Assembly: GCF_022458865.1 (NCBI RefSeq)
Contig: NZ_JAJNMU010000013.1
Coordinates: 1-64,000, forward strand
DNA length: 64,000 bases
Source: Paenibacillus periandrae
GTDB taxonomy: Bacteria; Bacillota; Bacilli; Paenibacillales; NBRC-103111
Reading direction: 5' to 3'
How positions within the stretch are numbered: the stretch's first letter is position 1; each line of letters starts with the position of its first letter. The position numbers were made by a program, and so were the translations under genes. Below, one piece after another: positions 43,155-52,434 of the stretch. The notes beneath the pieces were generated by a model. That model worked only from the letters and a program-made list of their open reading frames with translations. It was not told the DNA's origin and ran no database searches.

Positions 43155-45001
43155 GCCTTAGCCCCCTTATCTTCAAGTTCTTCCGGCTCAATATGAAAGC
43201 CCTTGTCATCATATACCGAACGAAGGAACATACAAACCAGCATGATGCCTCCACCGATAATTGCGACAGAATACGTGTGATACATAAATCCGAAGCCTGC
43301 AATAAAAAATCCAATAGAGAATATTAAAGGCAGGATCGATGCCGATGGCATATGAATCGAACCAATAGGCTCGGCAGGCGTCATTTCCTTGTTGCCAGCC
43401 ATTTTTTCTTTCCATAATGCATCCAAGCCACGAACAAGCGGAGTTTGTTTAAAGTTATATTCAGGTGCAGGAGAAGGAATCGACCACTCCAGAGTACGAC
43501 CATCCCAAGGATCTGCAGGTGCATTTTTTGGCTTACTTGCTGCTACAATTGCATTGATCAGGAATACGATAGTACCAATACCCATCAGGAAAGCACCAAT
43601 CGTACTGACGAAGTTACCTTCTTCAAGCCCTACGCCTGGCTGGTATGTAAATACGCGGCGTGGCATCCCCATAAGTCCAAGGAAATGCTGTGGGAAGAAT
43701 GTCAGATGGAAACCGATAAAGAATGTCCAGAAGTGAATTTTGCCAAGCGTTTCGCTAAGCATACGTCCGAACATTTTAGGCCACCAGTAGTATAGACCTG
43801 CGAATAATCCCAGTACAAGTCCACCTACGATAACGTAATGGAAATGCGCGACAACAAAGTAAGTATCGTGATACTGGTAATCTGCCGGAGGAACTGCGAG
43901 CATAACCCCGGTTACACCACCCATAACAAAGGTTGGAATAAACGCTGTAGCAAACATATTAGCTGTCGAGAACGTAATTTGACCGCCCCACAAAGTAAAC
44001 AGCCAGTTAAATATTTTAACCCCTGTAGGTATGGCAATCGCCATGGTAGCAATCGCAAAAATCGCGTTACCTATTGGACCGATACCGGTTGTAAACATAT
44101 GGTGAACCCAAACCATGAAACCCAGGAATCCGATCAACGCTGTTGCGAATACCATGGAGCTGTATCCGAATAGACGTTTTTTGGAAAATGTACTGACAAT
44201 TTCGGAAATGATTCCGAAAGCAGGGAGAATCAAAATGTAAACTTCGGGATGCCCAAATATCCAGAATAAGTGCTCCCAAAGCACAGTATTCCCGCCCTTG
44301 GAAATTTCGAAGAAAGCACCGCCAAACATCCGGTCGAACATAAGCTCAACCAAACCAACCGTGATCGCCGGAAAGGCAAACAGGATCAAAGCCGAGGTAA
44401 TAAAAGCCGTCCAAGTAAACATTGGCATTCTCATGTAAGTCATGCCAGGCGCCCGCATATTAATAATTGTAACGAGGAAGTTAATCCCCCCAATTAGTGT
44501 ACCCAATCCTGCGATTTGCAGACCTAGCACATAAAAGTCGACCCCATGATATGAGGACGTGGTATCGACTATGGATGATAATGGAGCATAAGCCGTCCAA
44601 CCAGCCGTAGGAGCACCGCCCAGAAACCAGCTCACGTTCAGCATTACGCCACCAAAGAAGAATAACCATAAGCCAAGTGCATTAACGAAAGGGAATGCTA
44701 CATCTCGCGCTCCAATCTGGAGAGGCACTATCGCATTCATAAATGCAAATATGATAGGCATTGCGGCAAAGAAAATCATCGTTGTACCATGCATCGTTGT
44801 CAGAGCATTAAACGAATCGCCAACAAAAATTTTCTGATCTGGAAATGCCAACTGAATCCGGATCAATATAGCTTCCAGTCCGCCTAGTAAGAAAAAGAAG
44901 CCGCCTGCGATTAAATACAAAATACCGATCTTTTTGTGGTCAACCGTAGTTAACCAATCCATAAGTCCACTGTAGTGCTTTACTGGATGAGAGTTTGCCA
45001 A
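43151..45001 (-). CDS. ctaD: Cytochrome c oxidase subunit I
   Basis: A 616-residue catalytic core of the caa3 oxidase, binding heme a, heme a3 and CuB, with about 14 membrane helices. The CuB site WIFGHPEVYILILPAFG with the His-Tyr pair, the HHMFT pair and the late HDTYFVVAHFHYV heme ligands are all visible. The start is TTG 45001: AAGGAGGT lies 8 bases before it. The ctaC stop is 31 bases upstream. The subunit reduces oxygen to water and pumps protons. Confidence 0.98.
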   Translation of the reverse strand: MANSHPVKHYSGLMDWLTTVDHKKIGILYLIAGGFFFLLGGLEAILIRIQLAFPDQKIFVGDSFNALTTMHGTTMIFFAAMPIIFAFMNAIVPLQIGARDVAFPFVNALGLWLFFFGGVMLNVSWFLGGAPTAGWTAYAPLSSIVDTTSSYHGVDFYVLGLQIAGLGTLIGGINFLVTIINMRAPGMTYMRMPMFTWTAFITSALILFAFPAITVGLVELMFDRMFGGAFFEISKGGNTVLWEHLFWIFGHPEVYILILPAFGIISEIVSTFSKKRLFGYSSMVFATALIGFLGFMVWVHHMFTTGIGPIGNAIFAIATMAIAIPTGVKIFNWLFTLWGGQITFSTANMFATAFIPTFVMGGVTGVMLAVPPADYQYHDTYFVVAHFHYVIVGGLVLGLFAGLYYWWPKMFGRMLSETLGKIHFWTFFIGFHLTFFPQHFLGLMGMPRRVFTYQPGVGLEEGNFVSTIGAFLMGIGTIVFLINAIVAASKPKNAPADPWDGRTLEWSIPSPAPEYNFKQTPLVRGLDALWKEKMAGNKEMTPAEPIGSIHMPSASILPLIFSIGFFIAGFGFMYHTYSVAIIGGGIMLVCMFLRSVYDDKGFHIEPEELEDKGAKA

Positions 45002-45032
45002 CGTATTTTACCTCCTTTTTCCAAAATCGAGC

Positions 45033-46073
45033 TTATTTCAAACTATTCAAATATTTGATAACATCGTTGATTTGTTGATCCTGCAGCGGTTTCGATCCTG
45101 TAGGACCAAAAGCAGGCATTTTGTTACCTGGTTTCACGGACTGAGGATTACTGATCCAAGCATGCAGCTGTGCATCATTGATATCCTTGCCATCCTTGTC
45201 TTTACGGAACATTACACCTGCAATCATTTCACGTGAAGCAAAACCGTTCAGATTCGGTCCCATCCCAAGGCCTTCGGGACTGACCGCATGACAGGCGAGA
45301 CAGTTATCTTTAAACACCTGTTCACCATTCCGCGCATCTGCGGAAATAGTTGCAGGAGCTTTCATTTTATCAACCCACTTGGTAAAATCGGCTTCACTCT
45401 TTGATATAACCTTGAAGTCCATCAATGCATGTGACGCTCCACAGAGCTCCGCACACTTACCCATAAAGACAGCGGCATCATCCGCTTCAAAATACATGGT
45501 GTTGGTCATGCCCGGATTGGTATCCTGTTTACCCGCAAGTGAAGGCACCCAGAAGGCATGCAATACGTCTGCTGAAGTAAGCTCAAAGGCAATTTTCTTA
45601 CCTTTTGGAATAACCAAATCCTGTGCTGTTGAAATTCCAAGCTCTGGGTATTCAAACTGCCACCAGAATTGATGCGCCGTTACTTTAACATGTAGCGCGT
45701 CCTTGCTGCCAATATGATTGTCTGCAAGCTTAACGGTATAGCTAACGGTTGGTACAGCCAGAATGAGCAGCAAAATAATAGGCACTACCGTCCATATAAT
45801 TTCCAGAACGTGACTGCCTTCCACTTGCTTCGGAATAATATCTTTATCGCCTTTTTTCTTCCGAAAGCGTACGAGCACATAAATATAAATCGCAAATACA
45901 ATCACGGTTACCAATACCATGATGCCCAGACTCAGCTCCATCAAAAACAGCTGATCTCTAGCTACCGGACCTCTTGGCCTCAACGCTGAAAGCGTATCGC
46001 TCCCACAGCCCGATAATAGTAACATTAACCCGACAAGAGGGATGTAACGCCACAGATTCTGCCATCGATTCAT
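45033..46073 (-). CDS. ctaC: Cytochrome c oxidase subunit II with fused cytochrome c
   Basis: A 346-residue lipoprotein. The signal ends in a lipobox LLSGC (Cys23), followed by two membrane helices (about 45-68 and 90-112). The CuA centre is His172, Cys207, Cys211, His215 and Met218 (CAELCGASHALM). A C-terminal cytochrome c domain has C258-LA-C261-H262 and an axial Met in NKMPAFG, which defines the caa3 type. It takes electrons from soluble or membrane cytochrome c. ATG 46073 follows AGGTGG at 10 bases. First gene of the ctaCDEF unit, with a near-consensus promoter. Confidence 0.97.
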   Translation of the reverse strand: MNRWQNLWRYIPLVGLMLLLSGCGSDTLSALRPRGPVARDQLFLMELSLGIMVLVTVIVFAIYIYVLVRFRKKKGDKDIIPKQVEGSHVLEIIWTVVPIILLLILAVPTVSYTVKLADNHIGSKDALHVKVTAHQFWWQFEYPELGISTAQDLVIPKGKKIAFELTSADVLHAFWVPSLAGKQDTNPGMTNTMYFEADDAAVFMGKCAELCGASHALMDFKVISKSEADFTKWVDKMKAPATISADARNGEQVFKDNCLACHAVSPEGLGMGPNLNGFASREMIAGVMFRKDKDGKDINDAQLHAWISNPQSVKPGNKMPAFGPTGSKPLQDQQINDVIKYLNSLK

Positions 46074-46151
46074 CTAATTAATCCCACCTCTAAAGCAAAT
46101 ATTTTTCGAACAAAAGGTCACATATTGTCAATGAGCCTATTTACCATATTA

Positions 46152-46180
46152 ACTATAAATTCGTACCCCTTTTTTGTCAA
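46152..46180 (-). promoter_or_regulatory. Promoter of the cta operon
   Basis: On the minus strand a consensus TTGACA (46175-46180) and TATAGT (46152-46157) have an exact 17-base spacer, about 80 bases before ctaC. Confidence 0.75.
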
Positions 46181-46312
46181 TCAATCTGGAGAAGTTCACA
46201 AATTGTTCTCAACCTGCGCCGCTGCTCGTTTTTTTCCAAATATGTCTCTCTGATTTTATACCCTTGTTCAGACTATTTTATGCATCGCTTTGATTTGAGC
46301 TTCCACGCATAA

Positions 46313-46342
46313 TTCTGTTTCTTTGATGAATGCTACTATAAT
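46313..46342 (+). promoter_or_regulatory. Likely promoter of the YhcN/YlaJ-type lipoprotein gene
   Basis: A consensus TATAAT (46337-46342) has TTCTGT 18 bases upstream. I do not see a convincing sporulation-sigma consensus, although the product suggests one. Confidence 0.4.
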
Positions 46343-46350
46343 AGTGCGAG

Positions 46351-46372
46351 TTCAAAAAGTCGACTTTTTGAA
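46351..46372. repeat. Perfect 22-base palindrome at the predicted transcription start
   Basis: Each half is TTCAAAAAGTC read towards the centre. It begins 8 bases after the -10 box. In RNA it would fold as a 9-bp stem with a UCGA loop at or near the 5' end of the lipoprotein transcript; in DNA it could be an operator. Confidence 0.75.
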
Positions 46373-46404
46373 TCTATACCATAAATAAACTCAAGGAGGA
46401 CTTC

Positions 46405-47091
46405 ATGCAAAATCTGCGTCTTGGTCTAACCTTTATATGTATCAGCTCCTTATTGGGTCTGTGTGGCTGCTTCAGTATCTATGACAAGAACAGTGCTACG
46501 AATTATGGAAGCCGTACTGGAAATACACCGCAGGATACAACACGTGCTTATCAGACTGAACAGCAAAATTCAATCGTTTCCCACCGCCATTCCACCCTTC
46601 AATTCAATCAGGCCTTGGGTGAAAAGGTGGCCGCTATGAATGGTGTTAACAGCTGTATTGTAATGATGGCCGACAAAACGGCTTACGTAGCCATCTTGAC
46701 TGATAACACGGCTTCAGGAACAAAAAGCGGGCCGCTGGAAACCAATAATGCGGGTACGGTAAGAGGCTTGTACAATCCGTCAACTCCATTCAACGACTAT
46801 ATGGATCCTAACCTGCTGACGAACGGTAACAATAATTACGAAACTACTCGATTTCACGACCAGATCACACATTTGTTCAAGCAAAAAATTGCCGAAAAAA
46901 TCCGCGGTCTGAAGCCCGATGTGTCCGATGTGTATATTTCCGCGAATCGGGATTATGTCAACGAATTGAACCGATTAGCCCAGAAGGCTTGGAACGGTCA
47001 TGATTTGACGCCTTATTTGCCTGAATTCGATGCTTTATCTGAACGTATATTCGGCACGCTGCCTACGATTCCGACACAGTCGGAGCAATAA
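46405..47091 (+). CDS. YhcN/YlaJ family sporulation lipoprotein
   Basis: A 228-residue lipoprotein: a signal sequence ends in LLGLCGC, with a lipobox Cys near residue 21. The conserved central domain has KVAAMNGVNSCIVMMADKTAYVAI (about residues 73-96) and a later IRGLKPDVSDVYISANRDYV segment, the pattern of YhcN/YlaJ proteins made in the forespore and found in the spore membrane. ATG 46405 follows AAGGAGG at 5 bases. It is a single gene with a terminator and a palindrome in its leader. The exact spore role is not known. Confidence 0.9.
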   Translation: MQNLRLGLTFICISSLLGLCGCFSIYDKNSATNYGSRTGNTPQDTTRAYQTEQQNSIVSHRHSTLQFNQALGEKVAAMNGVNSCIVMMADKTAYVAILTDNTASGTKSGPLETNNAGTVRGLYNPSTPFNDYMDPNLLTNGNNNYETTRFHDQITHLFKQKIAEKIRGLKPDVSDVYISANRDYVNELNRLAQKAWNGHDLTPYLPEFDALSERIFGTLPTIPTQSEQ

Positions 47092-47099
47092 ACCAATTC

Positions 47100-47157
47100 A
47101 AAGCCCCCTCAAAGTTTCCCTTCATTAATATATATGAAGAAACAGGAGGGGTTTTTG
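47100..47157 (+). terminator. Terminator after the sporulation lipoprotein gene
   Basis: CCCCTC (47105-47110) pairs with GAGGGG (47146-47151), with an inner TTCAT/ATGAA stem, followed by TTTTTG. Confidence 0.82.
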
Positions 47158-47333
47158 ACGTGAATTGCGTGATTGTCTGGTTTCTTTTTCCTACCGATTC
47201 CTGTAGAATGCAAGGTAAGCGCCTTGAAATACCACCACATTATTAGTTTGAATAGTGAAACTGTTTGCACATATACCTGCAGTTGCAAGATGTGATCAAG
47301 GAATGAACCGATAGATGAAGGAGATAACTAACA

Positions 47334-49253
47334 ATGAAATCCAATATGTTCACCGCACTCGGCATTAGTGAAGAAGTCGCGGAAGCACTGGCTCAACAAG
47401 GATATACCGAGCCGACACCGATCCAGAAGGAAGCGATACCGATCGTGCTGACTGGCAAGGATATCATCGCTCAAGCACAAACCGGAACAGGCAAAACCCT
47501 TGCTTTTGTATTGCCGATTCTGGAAAATTTTGATCCTGTCAAAAGCTACACACAGGCTATGATCCTGACACCTACTCGTGAGCTGGCGATTCAAATTACG
47601 GCTGAGGTGCAAAAGTGGGCTCCGCTCAAAGGCATGAATGTACTGGCTGCCTACGGTGGACAAGATGTCGAGCGTCAGCTGAAAAAGCTTGCGGGTACAA
47701 TCCATTTGATCATTGCGACCCCGGGACGACTGCTCGACCATATACGACGCGAAACGGTGCAGCTGAATAAGCTGTCTACTCTGGTGCTCGATGAGGCCGA
47801 TCAAATGCTGCATATGGGCTTTCTCAAGGACGTTGAGGAAATTATTATGCAAACACCGGTTAAACGACAAACCCTGCTCTTCTCCGCAACGATGCCGACA
47901 CCGATTCGCAATCTCGCCAAAGGCTATATGAGGTCACCAGAGGAAGTCAAGGTCAAATCCCGACAAATCACGCTCACTGAAATCGAGCAAATTGCCATCA
48001 AAACAACAGACCGTGGGAAGCAGGATGCCCTTGTCCATTTAATGGAAGAATTACGTCCATATTTGGCTATGATATTTTGCCGTACCAAGCTGCGTGCCGC
48101 TGAATTGAATCAAGCCTTGCAGGAAATGGGCTATGTGTCCGACGAGCTGCATGGCGACCTGACCCAGGGCAAGCGTGAGCAGGTGATGAAAAGGTTTCGT
48201 GATGCCAAAATTCAGTTTCTGGTCGTGACGGACATCGCTTCTCGTGGTCTTGATGTTGAAGGGATTACCCACGTATTTAACTACGATATGCCGCATGACA
48301 CCGAGGCTTATATTCACCGGATCGGCCGAACCGGACGAGCTGGACAGCGCGGAATGGCAATTACGCTGCTTACTCAGCGTGATATGAAGACACTTGTCGA
48401 AATTGAGCAGGGCATTAATGCACAGCTGCCGATTCGTACGATGCATGCTGACGGCGAGCTAAGCGCAGAGCAAACCAGCGGGCGCACCCGTGTTGTCCGC
48501 AGCGTCGATAAGGATCGCGTGAGCATGAGCACAGAGCGGACGGAACGCGATGGAGCACGCGGACGCGGGGAGCGTGGCGGCGTACGCCGCGGAGCATCCG
48601 GCGCAAGCGATGGGCCTCGCCGTAGCCGCAGTGGCTTCGGCGGCAACGCTCCAAGCGGGCGCGGACGCGCTGGCGGCCAGCGTGGCGCAGATGCCGGCGG
48701 CTGGCGCGATCGCAGCGGCGCAGCGCCTGCAGCGCGTGGCGATGAGCGCGCCAACGCTGGTGGCGCTCGCACGGTGCGAGGCGATGCACAGCGTAAAGAC
48801 GCAAGCGGCGAAAGAGGCCTGAGCGGGATTTTCGGCAAGCCCGGCGCTCCTAATCGGAATCGTGATCGTGAATACGGCACGCATAACCGTTCAGCTGGCT
48901 CTTCACGGTCAGAAAGACCAAGTCGTGATAACGTGGAATCGACCGATAGCCGCGCCGGTGCATCTGCTTCCAGATATGGAGCTGGGACAGGGGCCGGTCG
49001 GGCTAATAAAGGTGGTGCAGCACGTGACGGTGGAGAATGGACAAGCAAGCGTGATGCTCAGCAGCGAGCCAGGGCAAGCACAGGCCGTGGAGCAGCAGCC
49101 TCCCGTGGCAATGATCGTACCGGTGCAGCAGGCGGCGGACGGCAGGATCGGAATCCACAATCCGCCCCAGCCCCTAGAGGCTCTGCACCTGCAGGCCGGG
49201 GTGCCCGTCCAGGCAGCAAGGGCAGTGGACCCCGTGGTCGCAGCGGACGTTAA
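47334..49253 (+). CDS. DEAD-box ATP-dependent RNA helicase with long RGG tail
   Basis: 639 residues. The helicase core (about 1-365) shows the Q motif YTEPTPIQ, Walker A AQTGTGKT, LDEADQML, FSATMP and HRIGRTGRAGQRG in order, close to CshA/DeaD. Residues from about 395 to the end are low-complexity, rich in Arg, Gly, Ala and Ser, with many RGG and GRG pieces; such tails bind RNA and can drive condensate formation. The tail DNA is markedly GC-rich compared with its surroundings. Compared with typical 500-residue CshA the tail is long. ATG 47334 follows AAGGAGAT at 8 bases. Likely roles are mRNA turnover, ribosome assembly or cold adaptation. Confidence 0.95.
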   Translation: MKSNMFTALGISEEVAEALAQQGYTEPTPIQKEAIPIVLTGKDIIAQAQTGTGKTLAFVLPILENFDPVKSYTQAMILTPTRELAIQITAEVQKWAPLKGMNVLAAYGGQDVERQLKKLAGTIHLIIATPGRLLDHIRRETVQLNKLSTLVLDEADQMLHMGFLKDVEEIIMQTPVKRQTLLFSATMPTPIRNLAKGYMRSPEEVKVKSRQITLTEIEQIAIKTTDRGKQDALVHLMEELRPYLAMIFCRTKLRAAELNQALQEMGYVSDELHGDLTQGKREQVMKRFRDAKIQFLVVTDIASRGLDVEGITHVFNYDMPHDTEAYIHRIGRTGRAGQRGMAITLLTQRDMKTLVEIEQGINAQLPIRTMHADGELSAEQTSGRTRVVRSVDKDRVSMSTERTERDGARGRGERGGVRRGASGASDGPRRSRSGFGGNAPSGRGRAGGQRGADAGGWRDRSGAAPAARGDERANAGGARTVRGDAQRKDASGERGLSGIFGKPGAPNRNRDREYGTHNRSAGSSRSERPSRDNVESTDSRAGASASRYGAGTGAGRANKGGAARDGGEWTSKRDAQQRARASTGRGAAASRGNDRTGAAGGGRQDRNPQSAPAPRGSAPAGRGARPGSKGSGPRGRSGR

Positions 49254-49358
49254 AGCCTTAATTTACACAACATAAATACAGAAGAAGCCTTTACCGTGAG
49301 AGAGAAACCATGTAAAATAAAGGGTACGCAACAACTCTCAACTCAAGGAGGGGCTTCT

Positions 49359-49949
49359 ATGTACGAATTAAAGGACCATGACATTATTTTCATTTTCACC
49401 GGCCCTAATGGTGCTGGTCGGAAAACCGTAGCACAAATGTTGGGTGATACGCTTGGCATGAAACAAGTTCTTTCGCACACTACAAGAGCACCCCGATCTG
49501 GAGAAGAGGATGGACTGGATTATCATTTTGTAACCCCTGAGGCTTTTACACAAGCACAGCAGAACAATGAATTTATCGAAGTTATTGAATTAGACGGCAA
49601 TCGTTATGGTGTTCTCGAGCAAGATTTGGCTAATTCACTGCAAGCACATGGCGTGATTTATCTGGTTCTAAATCGACAAGGTGCCGATACCGTGAAGCGG
49701 CTCTATGGACGAAAAGCAATTCGTATCTTCATTTATACAGATCGGCAAACTATTATCAAACGTGAAGAACTACGCGGTTATTCGGCTGACAGCATTGAAA
49801 AATCGACAGCTCATTATGATGAAGAGATCGCATACAAGGAACAGTGTGAGCATATTTTTGAAAACCTGGATCTCGCTCATACCGTGTTCGATTTAACCAA
49901 GACGTTGGACGACAACTATTTGCATCGTAATCTCGTTGATAAGGACTAG
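49359..49949 (+). CDS. Guanylate-kinase-like protein with altered P-loop
   Basis: 196 residues, with the guanylate kinase fold: TTRAPRSGEEDGLDYHFV (GMP-binding loop), FIEVIELDGNRYGV, and the lid region IIKREELRGYSADSIEKS. The P-loop reads GPNGAGRKT at residues 15-23, where genuine guanylate kinases have GPSGAGKGT: the catalytic Lys21 is Arg, with a Lys one place later. It may therefore be a paralogue with changed activity, not the housekeeping gmk. ATG 49359 follows AAGGAGG at 7 bases. It has its own strong terminator. Its small beta-sheet core and C-terminal helix are complete. Confidence 0.85.
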   Translation: MYELKDHDIIFIFTGPNGAGRKTVAQMLGDTLGMKQVLSHTTRAPRSGEEDGLDYHFVTPEAFTQAQQNNEFIEVIELDGNRYGVLEQDLANSLQAHGVIYLVLNRQGADTVKRLYGRKAIRIFIYTDRQTIIKREELRGYSADSIEKSTAHYDEEIAYKEQCEHIFENLDLAHTVFDLTKTLDDNYLHRNLVDKD

Positions 49950-49966
49950 GCTCAGCAGCACATACT

Positions 49967-50010
49967 AAAAGACCGGTACTTGCACGGACGTGCGTGAACG
50001 GTCTTTTTTT
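49967..50010 (+). terminator. Terminator after the guanylate-kinase-like gene
   Basis: AAAAGACCG pairs with CGGTCTTTT, with an inner GCAC/GTGC stem, followed by a run of T. Confidence 0.92.
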
Positions 50011-50087
50011 ATATAATGTCCGCATCCGTATTCGCTTGACGGTGCAGTTGTTACCGTTAATTCATGCTTAGAAAGGTGGCAATACCC

Positions 50088-51260
50088 TTGCATATTGTAT
50101 CTATCGAACCGACACCAAGCCCTAATTCCATGAAAATCCAGTTAGACGAGCGTATTCCCGATGGCATTCGGACGACTTATTCCAAAGCTAATATCGAACA
50201 AGCTCCGGCTTTTATCGCCAAGCTGTTCGCCATCCAGGGAGTTAAAAGTGTGTATCACGCTGCTAACTTTCTAGCTGTCGATCGTGTTGGAAGCAATGAT
50301 TGGCAGCCTATTTTGGCACAAATTCACGAAGTACTGGGTGGCTCCCCCTCCACCATCGATCAGTTACAGTCTGCTTCAGAGGCAGCTGATCCGAGCAGTA
50401 TCTCCTCCTTTGGTGAAGTTCAGGTACTGCTGCAGCATTTTCGGGGTATTCCACTTCAGGTTCGAGTCACAAGCGGCATGGAACAGCAGCGTGCTGGACT
50501 GCCGCAGCGCTTTAATGATGCAGCTATTCGTGCTGCCTCCGCAGCACCCAATTTGATCAAGGAACGTTCACTTGAAGATTGGGGTATTCGTTATGGTGAA
50601 CTGAAGGAAGTATTAGAAGAAATTACTCAGGAAATCGATGCAGCTTATGACGAGACTCGACTGCAATCTTTAATCGAGCAATCACTGCAGCTGGGTGGTG
50701 CAGCAGTAGAAGGCGCGTCTGCCGTAAGCTCGGCAGGCCGAACTACCTTATCCAAAGAAGAGCTGCTGCTGCAATTGGCGGCTCCTGATTGGAAGCAGCG
50801 CTACGCAGCTTTACAGCAAATTAAACCCTCTATTGAAACGCTGCCACTGTTGACACATGCTCTTAAGGATGAAAAATCGTCTATTCGACGTCTCGCGACC
50901 GTATATATAGGTGATTTAAAGGATACGTTGGATGTGCTGCCATATTTGCAGCCTGCTCTTGAGGATTCGACAGCTTCGGTGCGGCGAACGGCGGGCGATA
51001 CGCTGTCCGATATTGGCGATCCGGGCGCTGTCCCTATGATGATGAAAGCACTGAAGGATCCCAATAAGCTCGTTCGCTGGCGGGCAGCGCGTTTCCTCTA
51101 TGAAGTCGGAGACGAGCAAGCTCTTGCGGCACTTCGGCCAGCCGAGGATGATCCGGAATTTGAAGTCCGTATGCAGATCAAGATGGCAATTGAACGTATT
51201 GAAGGCGGCCACGCAGCAGAAGGTTCGGTCTGGCAGCAAATGACGCGAAGATCTGAATAA
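50088..51260 (+). CDS. CvfC-like protein: Nfu/NifU N-terminal domain plus HEAT repeats
   Basis: 390 residues. The first ~90 residues are a scaffold-type Nfu N-terminal domain (HIVSIEPTPSPNSMKIQLDE, FAIQGVKSVYHAANFLAVDR). The C-terminal ~170 residues are HEAT repeats (YAALQQIKPSIETLPLL, VRRTAGDTLSDIGD, VRWRAARFLYEVGD). This is the layout of the conserved virulence factor C family of Firmicutes. There is no CxxC cluster-binding motif, so it is not a standard Nfu scaffold. The start is TTG 50088, with AGGTGG at 8 bases; ATG 50064 has no site. Function in this organism is not known. Confidence 0.88.
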   Translation: MHIVSIEPTPSPNSMKIQLDERIPDGIRTTYSKANIEQAPAFIAKLFAIQGVKSVYHAANFLAVDRVGSNDWQPILAQIHEVLGGSPSTIDQLQSASEAADPSSISSFGEVQVLLQHFRGIPLQVRVTSGMEQQRAGLPQRFNDAAIRAASAAPNLIKERSLEDWGIRYGELKEVLEEITQEIDAAYDETRLQSLIEQSLQLGGAAVEGASAVSSAGRTTLSKEELLLQLAAPDWKQRYAALQQIKPSIETLPLLTHALKDEKSSIRRLATVYIGDLKDTLDVLPYLQPALEDSTASVRRTAGDTLSDIGDPGAVPMMMKALKDPNKLVRWRAARFLYEVGDEQALAALRPAEDDPEFEVRMQIKMAIERIEGGHAAEGSVWQQMTRRSE

Positions 51261-51336
51261 TTGAAGAGCAACAGCTGTTTGATTATAAGCCCATCCAAGC
51301 ATATGACTGCAAGTCTGTAAGTATAGGCTGCTATAA

Positions 51337-51390
51337 CAAATAACCCTCCAAAACTCACCTTACCTTGGGCGAGATTACGAAGGGTTATTC
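51337..51390. terminator. Probable terminator between the CvfC-like and MBL-fold genes
   Basis: AATAACCCT (51339-51347) pairs with AGGGTTATT (51381-51389). T-rich sequence follows on both strands but without a clean U run. Confidence 0.55.
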
Positions 51391-51408
51391 GTTGTATAGA
51401 TGAATTTA

Positions 51409-52341
51409 TTATTTGATCAGCGTTTCACCGTGCTTCAATATCCGCAGTTTTTCAAGGGGCAGCTCCCGCCTGCTCCATTCCACCAGTAAACGATCCAATG
51501 CTTCACGCGGGGTATCATCTGCCAGTCGGAAAGCTCCGTAGTGCATCGGGATAAATTCCTCCGCCTGGACATCGATGAAAGCTTGTATCGCTTGCTCAGG
51601 CGAAACATGCTGCAAGGACATAAACCATTCCGGCTCGTAAGCACCAATCGGCATTAGCGCATAGCGGATCTCAAACCGTTCACCGATACTTTGAAAGCCA
51701 GGGAAGTATCCGCTGTCCCCGACAAAATACACGGCCTCACGCTCCACGCCGGTACGTGTCGCCGGCTGAATAACCCAACCGCCCCAATGCGAGCGGTTAA
51801 TATCAAACGGCGTTCGGCGCGTCCAATGCTGCGCGGGCACAAAGTGCAGCACAATTCCTTCAACCTGCGCATGCCCCCACCAGCTCAGCTCCGTTACATG
51901 GGCATAGCCTCTGGCCATCAGCTTCCCGCTGAGTCCTTCGGGTACATATAAAGGTGTATCCTTAAACGCGCGTAAGGTGCGCATATCCATATGATCATAA
52001 TGACTGTGCGAAATAAGTACGGCATCGATTCGGGGAAGCTCCTGCATACGCAAGCCTGGGGGCGCCAGACGCCGCTCCAATCCCATTCGTTCCGACCAAA
52101 CCGGATCCGTCAGCAGGTTGATCCCGCCCATTTGAATCAAAAAGGTGGAGTGTCCGATCCAGGTGATCGTCGTCTTCTCCCGGTTACTGCGAAGAAAATC
52201 AATTTCCTTTTGCTCACAGGTCGGTACCACATAGGATAAGTCTTTTATTTTCTCCTTGCGTTCTTTGCGCCATTGACGTAAATCCTTAAGGACCTTGCCG
52301 TGGCGGACGCCATTCATATTTTCAAAACGTTTTCCCTTCAT
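51409..52341 (-). CDS. MBL-fold metal-dependent hydrolase
   Basis: A 310-residue metallo-beta-lactamase-fold protein. The metal site HSHYDHMD is near residues 112-119, with a further FVPAQHWTRR, VYFVGDSGYF and FIPMHYGAFRL. The layout with WIGHSTFLIQMGG and LLTDPVW is that of the UlaG/NAPE-PLD-like group that hydrolyses phosphodiesters or lipids. Substrate is unknown. There is no signal peptide. ATG 52341 follows GGGAGGG at 5 bases. It is separated from the ABC genes by a terminator. Confidence 0.9.
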   Translation of the reverse strand: MKGKRFENMNGVRHGKVLKDLRQWRKERKEKIKDLSYVVPTCEQKEIDFLRSNREKTTITWIGHSTFLIQMGGINLLTDPVWSERMGLERRLAPPGLRMQELPRIDAVLISHSHYDHMDMRTLRAFKDTPLYVPEGLSGKLMARGYAHVTELSWWGHAQVEGIVLHFVPAQHWTRRTPFDINRSHWGGWVIQPATRTGVEREAVYFVGDSGYFPGFQSIGERFEIRYALMPIGAYEPEWFMSLQHVSPEQAIQAFIDVQAEEFIPMHYGAFRLADDTPREALDRLLVEWSRRELPLEKLRILKHGETLIK

Positions 52342-52434
52342 CGTGTCCCTCCCTCTTGAGTGTCTGTTCTTTACTATAGCCTTTTTGCTTTGATGGCCCA
52401 GAGTCTGTTGGACAGATACTCGTAGATGATCGGC

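Noticed and set aside
48374..49275. Several long open frames on both strands within the helicase tail
   Set aside because: They are produced by GC-rich repetitive codons of the RGG tail; none has a ribosome site or a recognisable product.
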